DNA of 64,000 nucleotides from Rattus norvegicus (GCF_036323735.1 NC_086040.1:5605068-5669067), one strand, 5' to 3'. Shown: positions 10,416-23,800, counted from the first letter of the stretch. The notes: generated by a model not told the origin, from the letters alone. Made by a program: numbers and translations.

Positions 10416-11130
10416 ATTAGTGAAATAGAAGAGGGACTGGCTCCTTCCTGACTTCTGTATGTGTCCTGAACAGTAATTGGGGGAACTAAACAACCATGTT
10501 CTATTCCTACAAGGCATGTCTATCTACACTCGTAGGTCTAAAGAGACTTAGCAGTGATCCTGGGCATCTGCACATCAGCTGTATGCTGATGGAGTTTGTA
10601 ATTTTCATCCTGGCTTCTGTAACTACATGGTAAGATGTTCTGAAGCCAAATTACACCCTATGCAGATGTGTATATGCCTGAGGAGGCTGTATTCTTGGTT
10701 TTCTGAGGCATAGCTAAGGGAGACATAGGACATCAGAACTCCCTGCTCAACTAATCTCTGGGAATGCTGACATGATGGCTTCATCTCTTTATATGTTCTT
10801 GAATATCCTTTGATTTTCTAGCATTGGACTGCAATGAATTACTATGCAGGAGAGGTTTGGGAAACACCTGAACTCTTCCATTAGAAATAAGTGAGATGGG
10901 CTGTATTTGCATTCAATTAATTGTGTTTGTTTCTGGTCTTTGTTTGACCATGCAGATCTACTGTCTCATATTTCACTGATCATGTGTCCACATTGGGGGG
11001 AAAGCACACCTCACAATTGTTTCCCATCCTCCATCCTGGGGTCTTAGATTTTAGTGCAACCCTTCACATTTTATATTTTAGATCCACTGTCCTAAGTTTT
11101 TAGGACATGCATATCTCTATTATCCCTGCA
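10416..11130. other. Unassigned DNA
   Basis: I see no repeat family or coding frame here. Confidence 0.5.
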
Positions 11131-11131
11131 C

Positions 11132-11165
<34 letters not shown>

Positions 11166-11215
11166 TGTGTGTCTGTGTGTATCTGTGTATCTATTGTTGC
11201 ATGTGTGTATGTTTG
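11131..11215. repeat. (GT)n microsatellite
   Basis: A long GT run is followed by GTCTGTGT and GTATCTGT variants. The frame of repeated Cys-Val is an artefact. Confidence 0.9.
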
Positions 11216-11349
11216 TGTCCTGAAATATTTAATTTGTATGCAAGTTTACAGAAACCTGGCCACTGAGAGAAGTCTATATAAGAAATCTATAAACTGTGGA
11301 TGGGGCATAATCCAAATGTTCTCCCACAACGTGGCCTTCCAAAAAGAGT

Positions 11350-11895
11350 AGCATAATCTGCAATAAAAGAATATGCTTGACAAAGAAGTGCAGGCTGGCA
11401 GGAACTGGATGTAGATCTCTCCTGTGAGAAATAGCCAGAATACAGCAAGTACATAGGGGAATGCCAGCAGCAAACCACTGAACTGAGAACGAGACCCCAG
11501 TTGAAGGAATCAGAGATAGGACTGGAAAGCCTTGAAGGGGCTTGAGACCCCATATGAACAACAATGCCAAGAAACCAGAGCTTACAGGGACTAAGTCACT
11601 ACCTAAAGATTATACATGAACTGATCCTGGGCTCCCACCTCAAATGGAGAAATGAATAACCTTTTAGGAGCACCAGTGGAAAGGCAAGTCCTTGGTCCTG
11701 CTAACACTGAACCCCCAGAGAACGTGATTTTTGGGGGTAGGACAGTAATGGAGGGAGGATGGGGATGGGAAAACCCCTATACAATGGGGTTAGGGGTTAG
11801 AGAGCGGGATTAGGGGGATGTTGGCCAGGAAAGCAGGAAAGGGATTAACAATTGAAATGTAAATAAGTAATACTCAAGTATATAAAGAAAAAAAA
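11350..11895 (+). mobile_element. L1 3' end, sense, 5'-truncated
   Basis: Typical L1 3' UTR reading: GAAGTGCAGGCTGGCAGGAA, then GGCTTGAGACCCCATATGAA, then a G-rich GGGATGGG part, ending in AATTGAAATGTAAATAAGTA and an A-rich tail. With the antisense piece at 9121-10415 it forms a 5'-to-5' pair. Confidence 0.8.
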
Positions 11896-13187
11896 TCCAC
11901 TTCAGAACAAAACATGGAGGAAATACCCTGACATGTCTACATTATAACTGTGAACTCTGACATTGTTTTCCTATTTTCTGTGGTCAGACATGTGGCCTTG
12001 GAAGCCAATCTGCATCCTGTGGATCTGAAAATAAGCTGAGAGAGACTTTCAACTCGGTCACATGAAGCATGTCAAATGCATGACAGGACAGTTGCAGCCA
12101 TTGTGACACTGCCATCCCAATGGATACATGGAAATGTTGACAATCACAGAGTGGGATTCTCATTCTGAACTTTGACACCCAGCTAGGAAAAGTGTAACCT
12201 GTCAGTTAACTTCCTGAGTACCATCCACAAGCCAAGGTTATGCTCAGATGAAATACTGTTGAAGATAGGTGCTGTCCCTTGAGAGCTGCATCCGAGAATA
12301 TGTGGAAGACCATTCAGCGTCTTATCAGAGTAATGAAAAACAGACAAAGGGGGCACGTCTGTGTTGCTTTTTTGGGCCACTATAAGTATGTTTTCCTGGC
12401 TAAGGATTTGCTCATTGATATCAAGTGTCTCACGCTGGTAAAGGCCAAGGTGTATGAAGCCTCAATATCAAAACTGGTTCTAAGGTTCTTTCTTAGTTAC
12501 TGGGATTTACAGGCAGTCCTTCATACCTTGTCTTCTTGATTCAGAAATTCTTTTCTGGCTTCATGTACATAAGGCATATTCTTTCATTCTCTGTGTATGT
12601 GTGTGGCTCTCTCCCGCTCTGTCATATTTTTCCCCCTTTCCTTCAACAGTCTTTACTAATCATAACATATTTCATGCCAGTTTATGCACTTCCTTATCTC
12701 ATAAACCCCAGTGTGATCTGAACTTGGTGTCCTCTGGAGAACCGCAATTAGAAATAGAGTTGACATCCAACTCTACTAGACTAGAACTTAAACAGCTGTG
12801 AAGATGCAGATTATTCAACAACTCCCAACTAGCCTAGGGCCCAATACGCATGTATGGAAGGTAAATTTTCAGAGATCCAAGAAATGCATGGCAGGCTGAC
12901 CATGGGCTGGCTTCTCTTTGCTGAAACGGCCACCATGTGGAGAAAGGTAACATGGGGCTTTAATAAACATGTATAGTTTAATAATACCTAGACTCTACGT
13001 TACTTTACCATTCCCTGTCTGTATGTTTCTAATGGATGTTGTCCAGAAATGTAGGAGTGACACCCTTTCAAGAGTATAGACGTTGTCACATGTGGCACAC
13101 AACAGAAGAATTTGACTTTTCTTCCCTGGTTGCAGCTCCTTATCAGTGATCTACAACATCTTTGTCCCCATGACTGATGCTTTGTTT
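11896..13187. other. Unassigned DNA
   Basis: No convincing gene or repeat. The short frames at 12279-12801 show no codon pattern or family that I recognise. Confidence 0.45.
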
Positions 13188-13198
13188 TGGGTGTGTGT

Positions 13199-13241
<43 letters not shown>

Positions 13242-13310
13242 TTTGTGTGTGTGTGTTTGTGAGTATCTGTCTGTCTGTCTGTCTGTCTTTGTCTCTGTCT
13301 GTCTGTTTCC
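13188..13310. repeat. (GT)n and (GTCT)n microsatellite
   Basis: A GT run with TTTG breaks, then CTGT tetranucleotide repeats to about 13310. The antisense Thr-His frame is an artefact. Confidence 0.9.
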
Positions 13311-15440
13311 TGCACATGACACCTCTCCATAGTACAGCATGACTTCTTAATTGCTCATTCCAAGGTTGATCCATCATGGTTTCTCTGACTGTTTTTGAGG
13401 TCTCAAATTGCACCTATGTTAACCAATGCACCTGTAGCCTGACCTGTGAACTTCTGCTCACATCATAAACAGCCCCATGGCTAAAACATATTATTTTTGA
13501 GGCTCTGAGTATAGTTTTTATTCGAATTTACAAAATTATTCCTTATTTTTACTCCCCAACATAACTGTATTACTCTGTTGATCTTTCCAAAGTCTTTGCT
13601 TACTTGTAATTATCTATGTACCTGCTCTACAAAGCAGGCATAATCCCAACCCTCCACCATTAGTTAGGAGGAGCAATGGATGAGGAAATTGGAGAAAATG
13701 ATCATTTAGCTCCAGAAGATGTCCCCTTAGAGGGATTATCTGTTTAGAATCCTTGCATCAACAACAATCTTCCTGACCTAAGTTCTCAATTTCCTTTCTC
13801 CATTGTCATTTTCAGTGTGCAACATAAGGTGCAATTTCTGGGCTTTGTTTGAAAATTTAGGATTCAATATCTGTACATGAAGGTGGGAAAGAATTCAATA
13901 AATCGGTCATATCTCCATTTTACAAGGTAGAGTGATTGAAAGTATTCCTTTGTGTCTCAGGCAAAGGTACTGGAAATGGCAACTTGGCTTGTTGATTTGG
14001 AGAATATCTAGTTAATGCTAGTGATGTGCTGTTGAAGGGGACACTCCTCTAGATACACTATTGTATGCCTGAAATTCCATGGTATTCTCTGAGATGTCAC
14101 TAGTGTTATGGAAACAGAAGCTGCCCTTGTGGTATTTAGTTAGTGCCTATTGGTTTACACACAGACATATTTTTCACGATTATCAAGTTGTTTACATGGA
14201 AAACAGAGTGCACGGAGAGATGAGAGTCAGACGAAAATGAAATTAGGACTTCTTTCTTGTTATAAACGTTCAAAAGAAAGAATCTGGTGTAAAGCAGAGA
14301 GAGTAAGCCCTTAGCCATTGCTGGGGAGTTTCCTGGGGAAGCTGTGCTTCGGTCAGACCCTCTAGGAGCAGGATTTATGGTCTGAAACCTCTGGATTCTT
14401 AAAGAAGGGACCAAGAGTCAAGAATATCTGATGAATATTTGGCAGACAGCCAGGAATTGAGAAGCAGTTGGTTTGCTATGATTTCCTTAATTTCACTCTG
14501 AATGAGAAAGATATCCAATAGGAGCCACATAGATAAAACTTCTTCTCTCAGGATAGAGTATTGGACTTCATCTTCAGAGGATTCCTGTACATGTCATTGG
14601 CATGTTGTGACAAGAAGAGAGAAAGGGATACTCCCCTGGACATGTATCAAGATCTCAGACTCATTTTTCTTGAACATACATGATTAGGGCTTGGTGGTCC
14701 TAAGCACTGTGGACTACAGAACTTACCTGCATATATCTAGGAATCATGGTTGGAGGCAGGAGCATAGCTAATAGGTCCATCTTAAAAAGAGCTTTCTTAC
14801 TCTTTCAGTGCTTCAAAGTGTCTGTAGATTTCCCCTTTCCTCATGCTTTGTTGGTGGACTCAGCATGGTCCCTCCTGTGACTGTTCCATTAATATGCACG
14901 TTCCCTTGTCTTTATCTATAGGGTCTGCTGGAAAGGCATCATGCCAACCTTCCACCATCAGTGAGCAAGTACAGCAGCTTAAGAAGTTGAGATACTGACT
15001 ATTGAGCTCGAGAAGAAAACCTGTGAGTTGGGTAAACTTCCAGGAAAACTGACCCATTGCATCAACAGAATTTCAACAAAAGATAGTCATTACACACAGT
15101 CATTTGTTGACTGTCTTGACCTCTCTGTGTTAACCCTAGTATTCTCACATCAGAAGAAACTGCAAGTCCAACATCCTCATGCACAAACTACCTTTTCTGA
15201 TGTGCCTCTCAAAAGCAGAACTTGAAGCTAGGATACGAGTGTAATGGGAGCTATTTCATTTCTCAGAAGAGCATAAACTGTGTTTGAATAACAGTTGAGA
15301 AATGGCAAGCAATGGGTGAGCTCTCATCCTGGATTTTCATAGACAAAGAATGCATTTTCTGTCCTCAGGGGAACACAGAAAGGTGGTCAACTACAGAAGG
15401 ACAGTAACTTATACTTCGATAAGTAAACTTTGGTTTTTTA
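13311..15440. other. Unassigned DNA with a possible diverged U copy
   Basis: Within 13900-14260 several landmarks run in the same order as repeat U: TTTGTGTCTCAGGCAAAGGTACTGG-like, GAGATGTCACTAGTGTTATG, a GGTTTACAC, then CTTGTTATAAACG where U has its TATA-like box. The match is weak and indel-rich. The rest of the stretch is unassigned. Confidence 0.3.
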
Positions 15441-15444
15441 TTTA

Positions 15445-15622
15445 TTTTAAAGATTTATTTTATTTGATTTTTATGAGTATCCTGTACCTGTCAGACACAC
15501 CAGAAGAGGGTATCAGATGACATTATAGATGGTTGGATGCCACGATGTGTACACTTGGAATTGAACTCTTGACCTTTGGAAAAACAGGCAGTGCTCTTAA
15601 ATGCTGAATAATCTTCCCAGCC
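15445..15622 (-). mobile_element. B2/B3 SINE, antisense
   Basis: The reverse complement follows B2/B3: the tRNA-like 5' end lies at the right (AGCACTGCC...), CACCAGAAGAGGGTATCAGA is in the middle and AAGATTTATTTTA at the left end. It is well diverged. A TTC microsatellite follows directly at its 5' side. Confidence 0.75.
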
Positions 15623-15627
15623 TAAAC

Positions 15628-15630
<3 letters not shown>

Positions 15631-15659
<29 letters not shown>

Positions 15660-15798
15660 CTTCTTCTTCTTCTTCTTCTTCTTCTTCTTCTTCTTCTTCT
15701 TCTTCTTCTTCTTCTTCTTCTCCTTCTCCTTCTCCTTCTCCTTCTCCTTCTCCTTCTCCTTCTCCTTCTCCTTCTTCTTCTTCTTCTTCTTCTTCTTA

Positions 15799-15843
<45 letters not shown>
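15631..15843. repeat. (TTC)30, (TCCTTC)9, (TTC)7, (TTA)n microsatellite
   Basis: TTC repeats run without a break for 30 units (15631-15720), then nine TCCTTC units (15721-15774) and seven TTC (15775-15795), then TTA/TTATT. The pyrimidine tract is 165 bases. Frames of poly-Phe and poly-Lys/Glu here are artefacts. Confidence 0.95.
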
Positions 15844-15844
<1 letters not shown>

Positions 15845-16920
15845 TAAGCAACCTTAAATAGATAAAAATTAACCCTCCTGCAATGGTCTTCCCCCTTCCC
15901 TGTCTCAAGAAGCACTTACAATAAAGAAAGTCACAAAAATATCTGCCCCTCGACCTCAGCACTAAATAAAGAAAAATTTTACTTTTTCTTAGCTATAGAG
16001 ATTTTCTTGATGACCGGGCTCATAGCTTCAGACTTGAAGTCAGGGATACTATGGACAATGGAGGTTCTTTTGCTGCTTACATTGGAGGAACTGGAAAAGA
16101 GTGAGCAAGACTAAGGAGTTGGTCCACCACCTGATCCCTTGCTGAGAACAAAGTCTTCCCTTCACAGCCTGGGAACTGGGTTAGCTGGTTAAGCAGGCAT
16201 AGCTAACAAGCCAATCCAGTTTTGTAAACGTTTAGGATATATAGAGTATAAAGGGAGAGCATTTCATTGACTATGTTGTATATAAACACTGTCTACTATG
16301 TTCTTATCACATGCAAGCAAACTTTGGTGGATTTTGTCTATCCTGGGGTCCACAAAGATCGCTTCTCACTCTCATTGCCATTTCTTCCCTGATAGGACCC
16401 TTAAGAGAACTGAGGGAGTCAGAGAAAGCCACAGAAAAAAAATTCTACATTGTAGAGATCAAGGACTTCTCATAAGAAACACTTCCTTGTAGCTGAGAAT
16501 TTAGCAGAGAGGCAAATTGCAACCGACGCTTGATAATGCAGCTGATTTCTGTTATAGAGGCTCATTGACTAACTATTCTTTTGGATAAAGGAAGCATCAA
16601 AAGTTAGCATGAGATCAAAAAAAGACTTAAAACTGAGTCAGAACTCTGATACGACCCAGTGTGGGTCACAAATAACATGAAGGGTATTTGTTTGATCAAG
16701 AGATACTCTGCTGGAGTCCTCAGATTCATATGACTTGAAAATCTGTCACAGCAAACTGTATTGATATCATACACTAGTCCAGAGAGACCATACCCAAAGA
16801 TATATAATTCCTTCTGAAATACAGTGTTGAAAATACTGAACATCACACATTTGAATGTGAGGCTAAAATTAATGTTCTACAGAGATGAAAGCATTCCCTC
16901 AATCCTTACCTTTGTACCTT
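15844..16920. other. Unassigned DNA
   Basis: No repeat family or coding frame recognised. Confidence 0.45.
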
Positions 16921-17001
16921 GTTTTTTGTTTGTTTTGTTTGTTTTGTTTGTTTTGTTTGTTTTTTGTTTGTTTGTTTTTTGTTTGTTTTTTTGTTTGTTT
17001 G
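16921..17001. repeat. (TTTG)n microsatellite
   Basis: TTTG/TTTTG units through the stretch, with small breaks. Confidence 0.85.
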
Positions 17002-17324
17002 GAAAATGGCTGATTATTCTTCTGTTCTACACCTGAACTGAACTGATACTTCCAAAGACTGTATACATAGTGGACATCTGAGTACTAATTGACATTTTTA
17101 GCCAGGTGGGTCTTTTTTAGCCAGGGATCTTTTGTGCATGTATAAGCATGCATAGACATAATGGTAGATATAATGAATTTAATCTGTACCCAAGAGGTAT
17201 AAATAATTGGTCCAATTTGAAGTGATTTTATATGTTAAAGAGACATGAAAAGCAAAGAAGGTCATGCTATCTTTGAACAGATTTGCTTCTCAAACATGTA
17301 GCACGAGTTACTGTGGAATGACCT

Positions 17325-19183
17325 AGACACACATATGCACATATCCTACAATTAATTGTCTTGCTCTGTGCTGTGTGTTATGTTGGATTTATCCAAGGTA
17401 GGAAGTATATATTACACAAGTAATTTAAACCCAATATCAATGAAAAGAATTCAGAATTCTTCTTGTGAATGCCATCATAGATGAGTTAATCCAGATAAAA
17501 AAGAAAAAATGAGTTACATATTCACTTTAATCTGAATGTTATTTCTCTGAACTGTGTATCTGTACGATCAGTTTAGTATAAGAGTCTAGTGAACCGGACT
17601 GTCCATAGTTTGAGAAGTGCAATTGTACTTAGGTATTACTGAAGGACACAGTCAGGAACAGGAATATCAAATGTGAAGAACAGGGAAAAGAGCAACAAGG
17701 AAGGGAATGTAGTATATACAGCTAAAATTGAGAGACATTTGAGGCATTGAATGGAAACCTAATGGAGTAGAAAGACAAAATATTTTTTTTAATTTTTTAT
17801 CAAGTAAATAAATATTTACTATAGTTACAAGGACAGAAGATAAAATATTGAATGGGTTTATCTATGGGAAATTCAAATAATAAGTGAGTCACAACAATTA
17901 TGGATTTCAACTTTCAGTAAACATATGTTACAAATGATGACTGTATAGTCATTAAGGAGAGAGATGCGAACATCTCTGTTGGAAACATACATTTCCTATA
18001 AACATTAGAAGTGTAAAATAATCTATGTATTTGATTACATTTCAAAGTCATTTCCCAATCTGGTCTTTCTTTCTTGAATCCCCCAAGCCTTTCCGATGCT
18101 CTTTGTTTATACGATGGTGCTCCTCCATGTACATGCCCAATTCCACTTTAGCCATCTAACATCCCCCTTCTCTGGGATATGACGTTTCCACAAGACCAAT
18201 TTCCTGCCTTTCCAGAGAAGGCAGATGAGGCAGTTGTCTTCTTCATATGCTTTGCTATCTATATAGCAGTATCCATGTACTGGCCAAGTATACTCTCGTT
18301 GGTAAATTTCCTGAGACTCTGAAAGGTAAACTTAATTGATACTGTTGTTTTTCATATTGGTTTCCAACCCCCATAAGATCCTTTAGGCATTCGACTAACT
18401 CATCTTATGTGGCTGTCAGTTTCTCTCAAATGTTTAGCTGTATCAGCATCTGTCTCACTCAGGTGATGGCAGAGCCCCTCAGAGGAAAGACATGTTAGGG
18501 TAGTATCTGCAAGCACATCTTGACATCAGGAATAGTGCGAGGATTTAAGGTCTGTGGATGAAATTATTCTTTTGGTGGGGTAGTCTCTGAATGCCCTTTC
18601 TTCATTCTCTGCTCTTTTTTTTTACCTTTTTTAGGCATTGGATATTTATAGGTTAAAAATTTTGAGCTGCGTGGCCAGCACCATCTCTTCACTAGGGTCA
18701 TGTCTGGCTACAAGAAGCAGTCTCTAGTGGTTCTATCTTTTGCTGCTTGGTATTTCAACTACCATCATCCCAGTAGGTGTATGGGAGCCTTTTTCATTCC
18801 TGAAGTCTGGGACTTTCCTGGAGATACCCGTGTTCACCACCCACCATTGATGATTATTGTTATTTTTTCCACATTTCCTCTGGATTGCTCTCTTCTGTCT
18901 TAACATTGTTGCTACACCCCCCACTTTGTACATCCTTCTCTACCTGTAGCTAGGTCCCTCCTTCGCTCTGCCTTCTAAGTTTGTTGCAAGCATCCACAAT
19001 TGACTTTCTTTCATGTTACCCTCCTCGTAATAAATGATTTGAATAGTGGGTATTCTGAACTTTGTGGCTAACATCCAAGTGTCCCTAAGTATATTCCATG
19101 ATACGCCCTTTTTGATCTTTGTTACTTCACTATTTTCCAGTTCCATTTCTTTGCCTACAGTGTTCTTGGTGTCCTCATTTTAT
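17325..19183 (+). repeat. Repeat V, copy V1
   Basis: It aligns with 36166-36292 plus 39868-41625. Shared landmarks are TAAACCCAAT..CAAT at 17427, CATCATAGATGAG at 17472, CTTTAATCTGAATGTTA, a GAGAGACATTTGA stretch, and the Lx L1 part from about 17990 on. The first 660 bases are not L1 and have no known identity. Copies separate at about 19183, in the middle of the L1. Confidence 0.7.
17990..19183 (-). mobile_element. Lx-type L1 3' UTR, antisense (within V1)
   Basis: The phrase GGGTCATGTCTGGCTACAAG at about 18693 and the GATACCCGTGTTCACCACCC stretch are those of the older Lx L1 3' UTR read on the opposite strand. It breaks off at 19183 next to a sense L1 piece. Confidence 0.7.
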
Positions 19184-19189
19184 TGCTGA

Positions 19190-19710
19190 TGCCAAGAGAT
19201 GCATGCCGACAGGAGCCTGATATGGGATTCTCATGAGAGGCTTTACCAGCACTTTACTGATACAGATGAGGTTCTTCACATATAACCAAAAGATTGAGCA
19301 TAGGGATCCCAATGGAGTTGTTAGAGAAAAGAGAGAAGGAGCTTAAGAGTTTTTCAATCCTCTAGGAAGAACAATATCAACCAATCAGACCCCCTTCTCC
19401 ATGGAGAACTCCCAGAGATTAAACCACAAACCAATGTGTACACATGGCTCTACCTGCATACTTACCTGAGGATGATCATGTCTTGCATCAATGGGAGGAG
19501 AGGCCTTTGACCTAGTGATAGTTTGCTTCCCCAGTGTAGGGAAATATCAGGGCAAAGAGGTGGGTGTGGGTGTGTGTAATGGGAGCATATTCATAGAAGC
19601 TGGGGAATGGGGTAAGAAAAATGGGAGAGGGTGACGTAAGAAAAGGTATAATATTGGAAACATAAATATATAATTTATTCAATTAAGAGTTTAAGAAATT
19701 GAAAAAAAAA
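19190..19710 (+). mobile_element. L1 3' UTR, sense
   Basis: It reads CAGGAGCCTGATATGGGAT, then CAATGGAGTTGTTAGAGAAA, AACAATATCAACCAATCAGA and an A-rich end near 19710, which is Lx-type 3' UTR order. It stands 5'-to-5' with the antisense piece that ends at 19183. Confidence 0.7.
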
Positions 19711-19729
19711 CTTACAACTGTAATGCATT

Positions 19730-19850
19730 TTCTTTCTTTTATAAATGTTTTTGGATATGTTCTTATTTACAATGCAAATGTTATTCCCATTTCCGGTTTC
19801 CTACCCATAACCCCCCATCCCATCCCCCTTATAACTTCTTTTATGTGATG
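19730..19850 (-). mobile_element. Short L1 3' end, antisense
   Basis: The T-rich start and the GTTATTCCCATTTCCGGTTT phrase are the last 100 bases or so of L1. It is cut at about 19850. Confidence 0.6.
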
Positions 19851-19971
19851 GTGTCTCAAAGTAACACCACAAATTACACTAATAACGTTTCACTAACATG
19901 ACTGACTAAACAACAGCTGAGGAAGAGAGGAAATGGGGAAGAATTGAAGTTTAGTTTTCGTTCTGTTTCAA

Positions 19972-20130
19972 CTCCTCCTCCTCCTCCTCCTCCTCCTCCT
20001 CCTCCTCCTCCTCCTCCTCCTCCTCCTCCTTCTTCTTCTCCTTCTCCTTCTCCTTCTCCTTCTTCTTTTCTTCTTCTTCCTCTTCTTTTCTTCTTCTTCT
20101 TCTCTCCCTCTCCCCCTCCCCCTTTCCCTC
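19972..20130. repeat. 159-base pyrimidine tract, (CTC)n then TTC/TCC mix
   Basis: Starts with about 19 CTC units, then mixed CTT/CTC/CCC triplets. No purine stands on the + strand between 19972 and 20130. Poly-Pro/Ser frames here are artefacts. Confidence 0.95.
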
Positions 20131-20869
20131 ACCCAGCCTCCTCCCCCCCTCTCATAGTTGACTATTTCCTATTTACATTTCGAATGTTATTCCCTTTCTA
20201 GATTTCCAGTCCATAAGCCTCTTAACCTTTCCCCCTTACCCTTCTATAACAGTGTTCACATCCCCATCCACAGCCTCCCCTCACCTCACCACATTCCCCT
20301 ACACTGGGGCTCCAACCTTGGCAGAAACAATATTTTCTCATTCCATTGTTTCCATCAAGATCATTCTTTGCTACATATGCAGTTGGAACCAGGGGTCAGT
20401 CTAAGTATAGTCTTTCTGTTGTGGTTTGGTCACTGGAAGCCCTGGTTGGTTGGAATTGTTATTATTATGGGGTTGCAAATCTCTTCAGCTCTTTCAACCC
20501 TTTCTCTAATTGCTCCAACAGGGGTCTGGTTCTTGGTTCAGTGGTTTGCTCATGGCATTTGCCTCTGTATTTGACATATTCTGGTTGTGTCTTTCAGGAG
20601 GGATCAATATCCAGTCAATATCAGCCTTCACTTCTTAGCTTCATCCATCTTATCTAGTTTTGTTGTCTGTATATGTATGGGCTACATGTGGGCAAGGCTC
20701 TGACTGGCAGGTCCTTCAGTCTCTGTTATAAACTTTGCCTCCTTATCCCCTCCTGTTGGTATTTTGGTTCCCCTTATAAAGTAGGAGTGAAGCATCTGCA
20801 TTTTACTCATCCTTCTTGAGTTTCATGTGGTCTGGGCATTACATGATGGGTAATTCAAGCTTTTTGGCT

Positions 20870-23800
20870 AATATCTGCTTATCAGTGAATGCTTATCAAG
20901 TGTCTTTTACTGTGATTGAGTAACATCACTCCGTATGATATTTTCTAGTTCATTCCATTTGCCTATGAATTTCATCAAGTCGTTGTTCTGATAGCTGAGT
21001 AATATTCTACTATGTAGATGTACCAAATTTCTGTATCCACTCCTCTGTTGAACGACATCTGCGTTCTTTCCAGCGTATGGCTATTATAAATAAGGCTGCT
21101 ATGATCAGAGTGGAATATATTTCTCTGTTGTAGGTTGGACCATCTTTTGGGTACATGCCCAAGAGTGGTATAGTTGGGTCCTCAGGTCATGGAATGTCCA
21201 ATTTTCTGAGGGACCTTCAGACTTATTTTCAGAAGGGAAGTTCAAGTCTCAATCCTACCAACAATGGAGGAGTGTTCCTCTTCTCCTCCCATCTTTGACA
21301 GCATCTGCTGTCAACAGAGATTTATATCTAAGCCATTCTGACTGGTTTGAGGTGGAAACTCAGATTTGTTTTGATTTGAATTTCCCTGATGACTAAGGAT
21401 GTTGAATATTTATTTAGGTATTTTTTGTCCATTTGATAACCTTCAGCTGAGAATGTTTGTAACTAATTATACCCCATTTTTAATAGGTTACTTCTAGAAT
21501 TTAACTTCTTACATTCTTTGTATATTTTGGATATTACCCTCTATCAGATATAGGATTGCTAAAAACCTTTACCCAATCTGTTGGTTGCAGTTTTGTCCGA
21601 ATGACAGTGTCTTTTGCCTTACAAAAGCTTTGCTGTTTCATGAGGTCCTATTTGTCAATTCTTGATCTTAGAGCATAAGTCATTGGTGTTTTGTTCAGAA
21701 AATTTTCTCCAGTGCCCATATGTTCAAGACTCATCATAACCTTTTCTTCTTTCATTTGAGTGTATCTGTTTTGATGCGTAGGTCCTTGATTCACTTGGAC
21801 TTAACCTTTGTACATGGTCATAAGAATGGAATATTTTCCTTCTTCTACATGCTGGCTTCCAATTGAACCAGGCCTATTTTTGGAAATTATTAGTTTCTTC
21901 TTTGGATGGTTTTATCTCCTTTGCCAAAAATAAACTTATAGGTATGTGGGTTCATTTCTGGGTCTTCAATTCTATTCCACTTGTTGATTTTTCTGTCTCT
22001 GTACCAACACCGTGCAGTTTTTATCACAGTTGCTCTGTAATACTGCTTGAAAACTGGGGTGATGATTTTCCCAGAATTTCTTTTATTGTTGAGGATAGTT
22101 TTCACTATTCTGGCATTTTCTTAATCCAAATGAATTTGCACATTGCCCTTTCTATCTCTATTAAAGAATAGAGTTGTAATTTTGATGGAGATTGCATTGA
22201 ATGTGTATATTGCTTTTGGCAAAATGGTCATCTTTACTATATTAATACTGTCAATACATGAGCACGTAAGCTCTTTCTATCTTCTGAGACCTTCTTCAAT
22301 TTCTTTCTTCAGATACTTGAACTTCTTGTCATACAGATCATTCACTTGCTTGGTTAAACTCACACCAAGGTATTTTATATTATTTGGGACGATTGTGAAG
22401 TGTGCGAATTCATTATTTTCTTTCTCAGTCTGTTTATGGATACATTGAGGAGAGGAAGGCTTCTAGTATGTTTGAGTTAATTTTATACACTGATACTTTT
22501 CTGAAGTTGTTTATCAGGTTAAGAAGTTCTCTGGTGGAACTTTTGGGATCACTTAAGTATACTATCATATCATCTGCATATAGTGATATATTGATTTCTC
22601 CCCTTCCATTTTGTATCTTTTGTCTTAATTTGCTGTCTGATTATCTGGCTAAGACATGGAGAACTGTATTGAATAAGTAGGGAGAGAGTGGGCAGCCTTG
22701 TCTAGTCCCTGATTTTAGTGAGATTGTTTCAAGTTTCTGTCCATTTAGTTTGATCTTAGGTAGAGGTTTGCTGTATATTTCTTTCACTATGTTGAGATAT
22801 GGGCCTTGAATTCCTGATATTTCCAGGACTGTTATCCTGAAGGGTTGTTGAATTTTGTCAAATGCTTTCTCAGCAAATAATGAAATGATCATGTGTATTT
22901 TGTTCTTTCAATTTGTTTATATAATGGATTATGTTGATGGATTTTCCTATATTAAAACATCCCTGCATCCCTGGGATGAAGCATACTTGATCATGATGGA
23001 TGATTTTTTTGATGTGTTCTTAGATTCGGTTTCCAAGAATTTTATTGAGTATTTTTGCGTCAATATTCATAAGGGAATTTGGTCTGAAGTTCTCTTTCTT
23101 TGTTGGGTATTTGTGTGGTTTAGGGATAATAGTAATTGTGGCTTCATAGAAGGAATTCGGTATCGCTCCACCTGTTTCAATTTTGTGGAATAGTTTGGAT
23201 AGTATTGGTGAGGTCTTCTATGAAGTTCTGATAGAATTCTGCACTAAACCCATCTAGACCTGGGCTCTTTTTGGTTGGGAGACCTTTAATGACTGCTTCT
23301 ATTTCTTTAGGAGTTATGGGGTTGGTTTTATTTGTTACTGATTTGACTTTGCTACCTGGTATCTGTATACAAAATTGTCCATTTCCTCCAGATTTTGAAG
23401 TTTTGTTGAATATAGGCTTTATAGAAGAATCTGATGATTTTTTTTTAATTTCTTCAGATTCTGTTGTTATGTCTCCCTTCTCGTCTCTGATTTTGTTAAT
23501 ATGGATACAATCTCTGTGACCTCTAGTTATTCTAGCTAAGGGTTTATCTATCTTGTTGTTTTTCTCAAAGAAAGAGCTCCTGGTTTGGTTGATTCTTTGT
23601 ATAAACCTTTTTGTTTCTACTTGGTTGATTTCAGCCCTCAGTTTGATTATTTCCTGCCTTCTACCCCTCTTGAGTTTACTTATTTCTTTTGGTTCTAGAC
23701 TTTTTACATGTGATCTCAAGCTGCTTACATATGCTATCTTCTGTTTATTTTCTCAAGCACTCAGATCTAAAAGTTTTCCTCTTAGCATCTCTTTCATTGT

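Noticed and set aside
12536..12801. Hydrophobic frame resembling a receptor end
   Set aside because: 61-66 codons, two overlapping frames, no conserved receptor motif.
15601..15962. Poly-Phe and poly-Lys/Glu/Asn frames
   Set aside because: Plain translation of the TTC/TTA microsatellite on both strands.
19944..20201. Proline/serine-rich frame
   Set aside because: Translation of the CTC/TCC pyrimidine tract.
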